A stretch of DNA of 18,756 nt from Alistipes sp. CAG:268 (GTDB lineage Bacteria; Bacteroidota; Bacteroidia; Bacteroidales; Rikenellaceae), in assembly GCA_000434235.1 (NCBI GenBank), contig FR892017.1, forward strand, positions 11,684 to 30,439, given 5' to 3'. A model generated the notes under the pieces. That model had not been told where the DNA came from. It saw only the letters and a list, made by a program, of their open reading frames with translations, and ran no database searches. Of the stretch, positions 17,876 through 18,756 are shown in pieces (within the stretch, counting starts at the first letter, position 1; the number at the start of each line of letters is the position of its first letter). A program made the position numbers and the translations under genes.

Positions 17876-18756
17876 ATGAATGCGGATGCATGGAGGGGGC
17901 ATGGAGCCATGCTCGGTGCCAATGTGATGTGGGGGCTGATGTCGCCGGTGGCGAAGGCCGTCCTGGTCGGCGGTCTCGTGACGCCGCTGGTGGTGACCGA
18001 CCTGCGCATCTTCGGCGCGATGGTGCTCTTCTGGATCGCCTCGCTTTTTCAGAAGCCCGAGCATGTTCCGCCGCGCGACCTGATGAAACTCTTCGGGGCA
18101 TCGCTCCTGGCCATCGTCTTCAACCAGGGATGCTTCATCTTCGGCGTGGGGCTGACCTCGCCGGTCGATGCCTCGATCATCACGACGAGCATGCCGTTGC
18201 TGGCCATGGTCCTTGCGGCCGTCTTCCTGCGCGAGCCGATCACGGGCAAAAAGCTCCTCGGCATCGCCGCCGGGGCGCTCGGTGCCCTGCTGCTGATCCT
18301 TGGAAGCCGGCAGCAGGGTGCGGCACAGGCTTCGGGCAGCATCTGGGGCGACCTGCTGGTGCTGCTGGCGCAGCTGAGCTATGCGCTCTATATCGTTCTC
18401 TTCAAGGGTTTTGTCGGGCGCTACTCCCCGATCACGATCATGAAGTGGATGTTTACCTATGCGTTCGTCTGCGTGCTGCCCTTCTCCTACGAGGGGCTGA
18501 GCCGCACCGACTGGGCCGGGCTCGAATGGCGGGCCGTGCTGTCGCTCGTCTTCATCGTCGTTGGCAGTACGTTCCTGAGCTACCTGCTGGTCATTGTCGG
18601 GCAGAAGCGCCTGCGGCCGACCGTCGCCGGCATGTACAACTACATCCAGCCGCTGGTGGCCTGCATCGTGGCGGTCTGCTGGGGACTCGACCGCTTCAAC
18701 CTGACCAAGGCGCTCTCGGTGGTGCTGATCTTCGGCGGGGTGTGGCTCGTTACGGC
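17876..18756 (+). CDS. EamA/DMT-superfamily transporter, cut by the window end
   Basis: An inner-membrane protein of which 293 residues are visible, open to the last base; only a short C-terminal piece is missing. Two homologous EamA halves are present. The first (about 10-140) ends in the typical MPLLAMVLAAVFLREP and GKKLLGIAAGALGALLL. The second starts near 158 (GDLLVLLAQLSYALYIVLFKG) and has NYIQPLVACIVAVCWGLD. Ten transmembrane helices are expected. EamA proteins export or exchange metabolites such as amino acids, nucleotides or sugars, but the substrate cannot be read here. The ATG lies 12 nt after the epimerase stop, probably in one operon with trxA. No frameshift is seen. Confidence 0.92.
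   Translation, partial: MNADAWRGHGAMLGANVMWGLMSPVAKAVLVGGLVTPLVVTDLRIFGAMVLFWIASLFQKPEHVPPRDLMKLFGASLLAIVFNQGCFIFGVGLTSPVDASIITTSMPLLAMVLAAVFLREPITGKKLLGIAAGALGALLLILGSRQQGAAQASGSIWGDLLVLLAQLSYALYIVLFKGFVGRYSPITIMKWMFTYAFVCVLPFSYEGLSRTDWAGLEWRAVLSLVFIVVGSTFLSYLLVIVGQKRLRPTVAGMYNYIQPLVACIVAVCWGLDRFNLTKALSVVLIFGGVWLVT

Overview
The window is a GC-rich stretch of a Bacteroidota chromosome, probably Alistipes/Rikenellaceae. That assignment is an inference. It rests on several things: promoters of the Bacteroidota type (TTTG, about 20 nt, then TAnnTTTG), short A-rich leaders with little or no Shine-Dalgarno sequence, lipoproteins with acidic residues after the lipobox Cys, a Bacteroidota-type HisS and DnaE, and a PUR-alpha-like DUF3276 protein, all in high-GC codons. 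All genes except one small one lie on the + strand. I see no rRNA, tRNA, insertion sequence, phage or CRISPR array.

Layout. (1) 1-3464: the 3' part of a TonB-dependent outer-membrane receptor, followed by a probably surface-exposed beta-helix lipoprotein. This looks like a two-gene uptake module of unknown substrate and ends at a strong terminator. (2) 3598-8845: a promoter, then the ABC-F translation factor EttA, a small unknown lipoprotein, histidyl-tRNA synthetase and a secreted S41 C-terminal processing protease, closely spaced and probably co-transcribed. (3) 8864-9250: a PUR-alpha-like nucleic-acid-binding protein with its own promoter, over which sit two palindromic operator-like sites. 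(4) 9251-9711: a 461-nt non-coding gap with a candidate terminator and a near-consensus promoter. (5) 9712-12204: a DUF368 (PopT-type) undecaprenyl-phosphate translocase, shikimate dehydrogenase AroE and an exported protein with two TonB-C-like repeats. (6) 12307-12695: a DUF2007 gene on the minus strand, divergent from dnaE, with a dyad in the shared promoter region. (7) 12696-18756: DNA polymerase III alpha (dnaE), thioredoxin, an aldose-1-epimerase-family protein and an EamA transporter cut by the window end. The last three are tightly packed.

How the parts relate. Most of the window is housekeeping: decoding (EttA, HisS), replication (DnaE), redox (Trx), aromatic biosynthesis (AroE) and envelope maintenance (PopT-like flippase, CTP protease). 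The parts least explained by known biology are the receptor/beta-helix lipoprotein pair, the unknown lipoprotein inside the ettA-hisS cluster, the twin-palindrome promoter of the PUR-alpha gene, the double TonB-C protein and the divergent DUF2007/dnaE control region. I found no clear evidence of an exotic multi-gene defence or mobile system.
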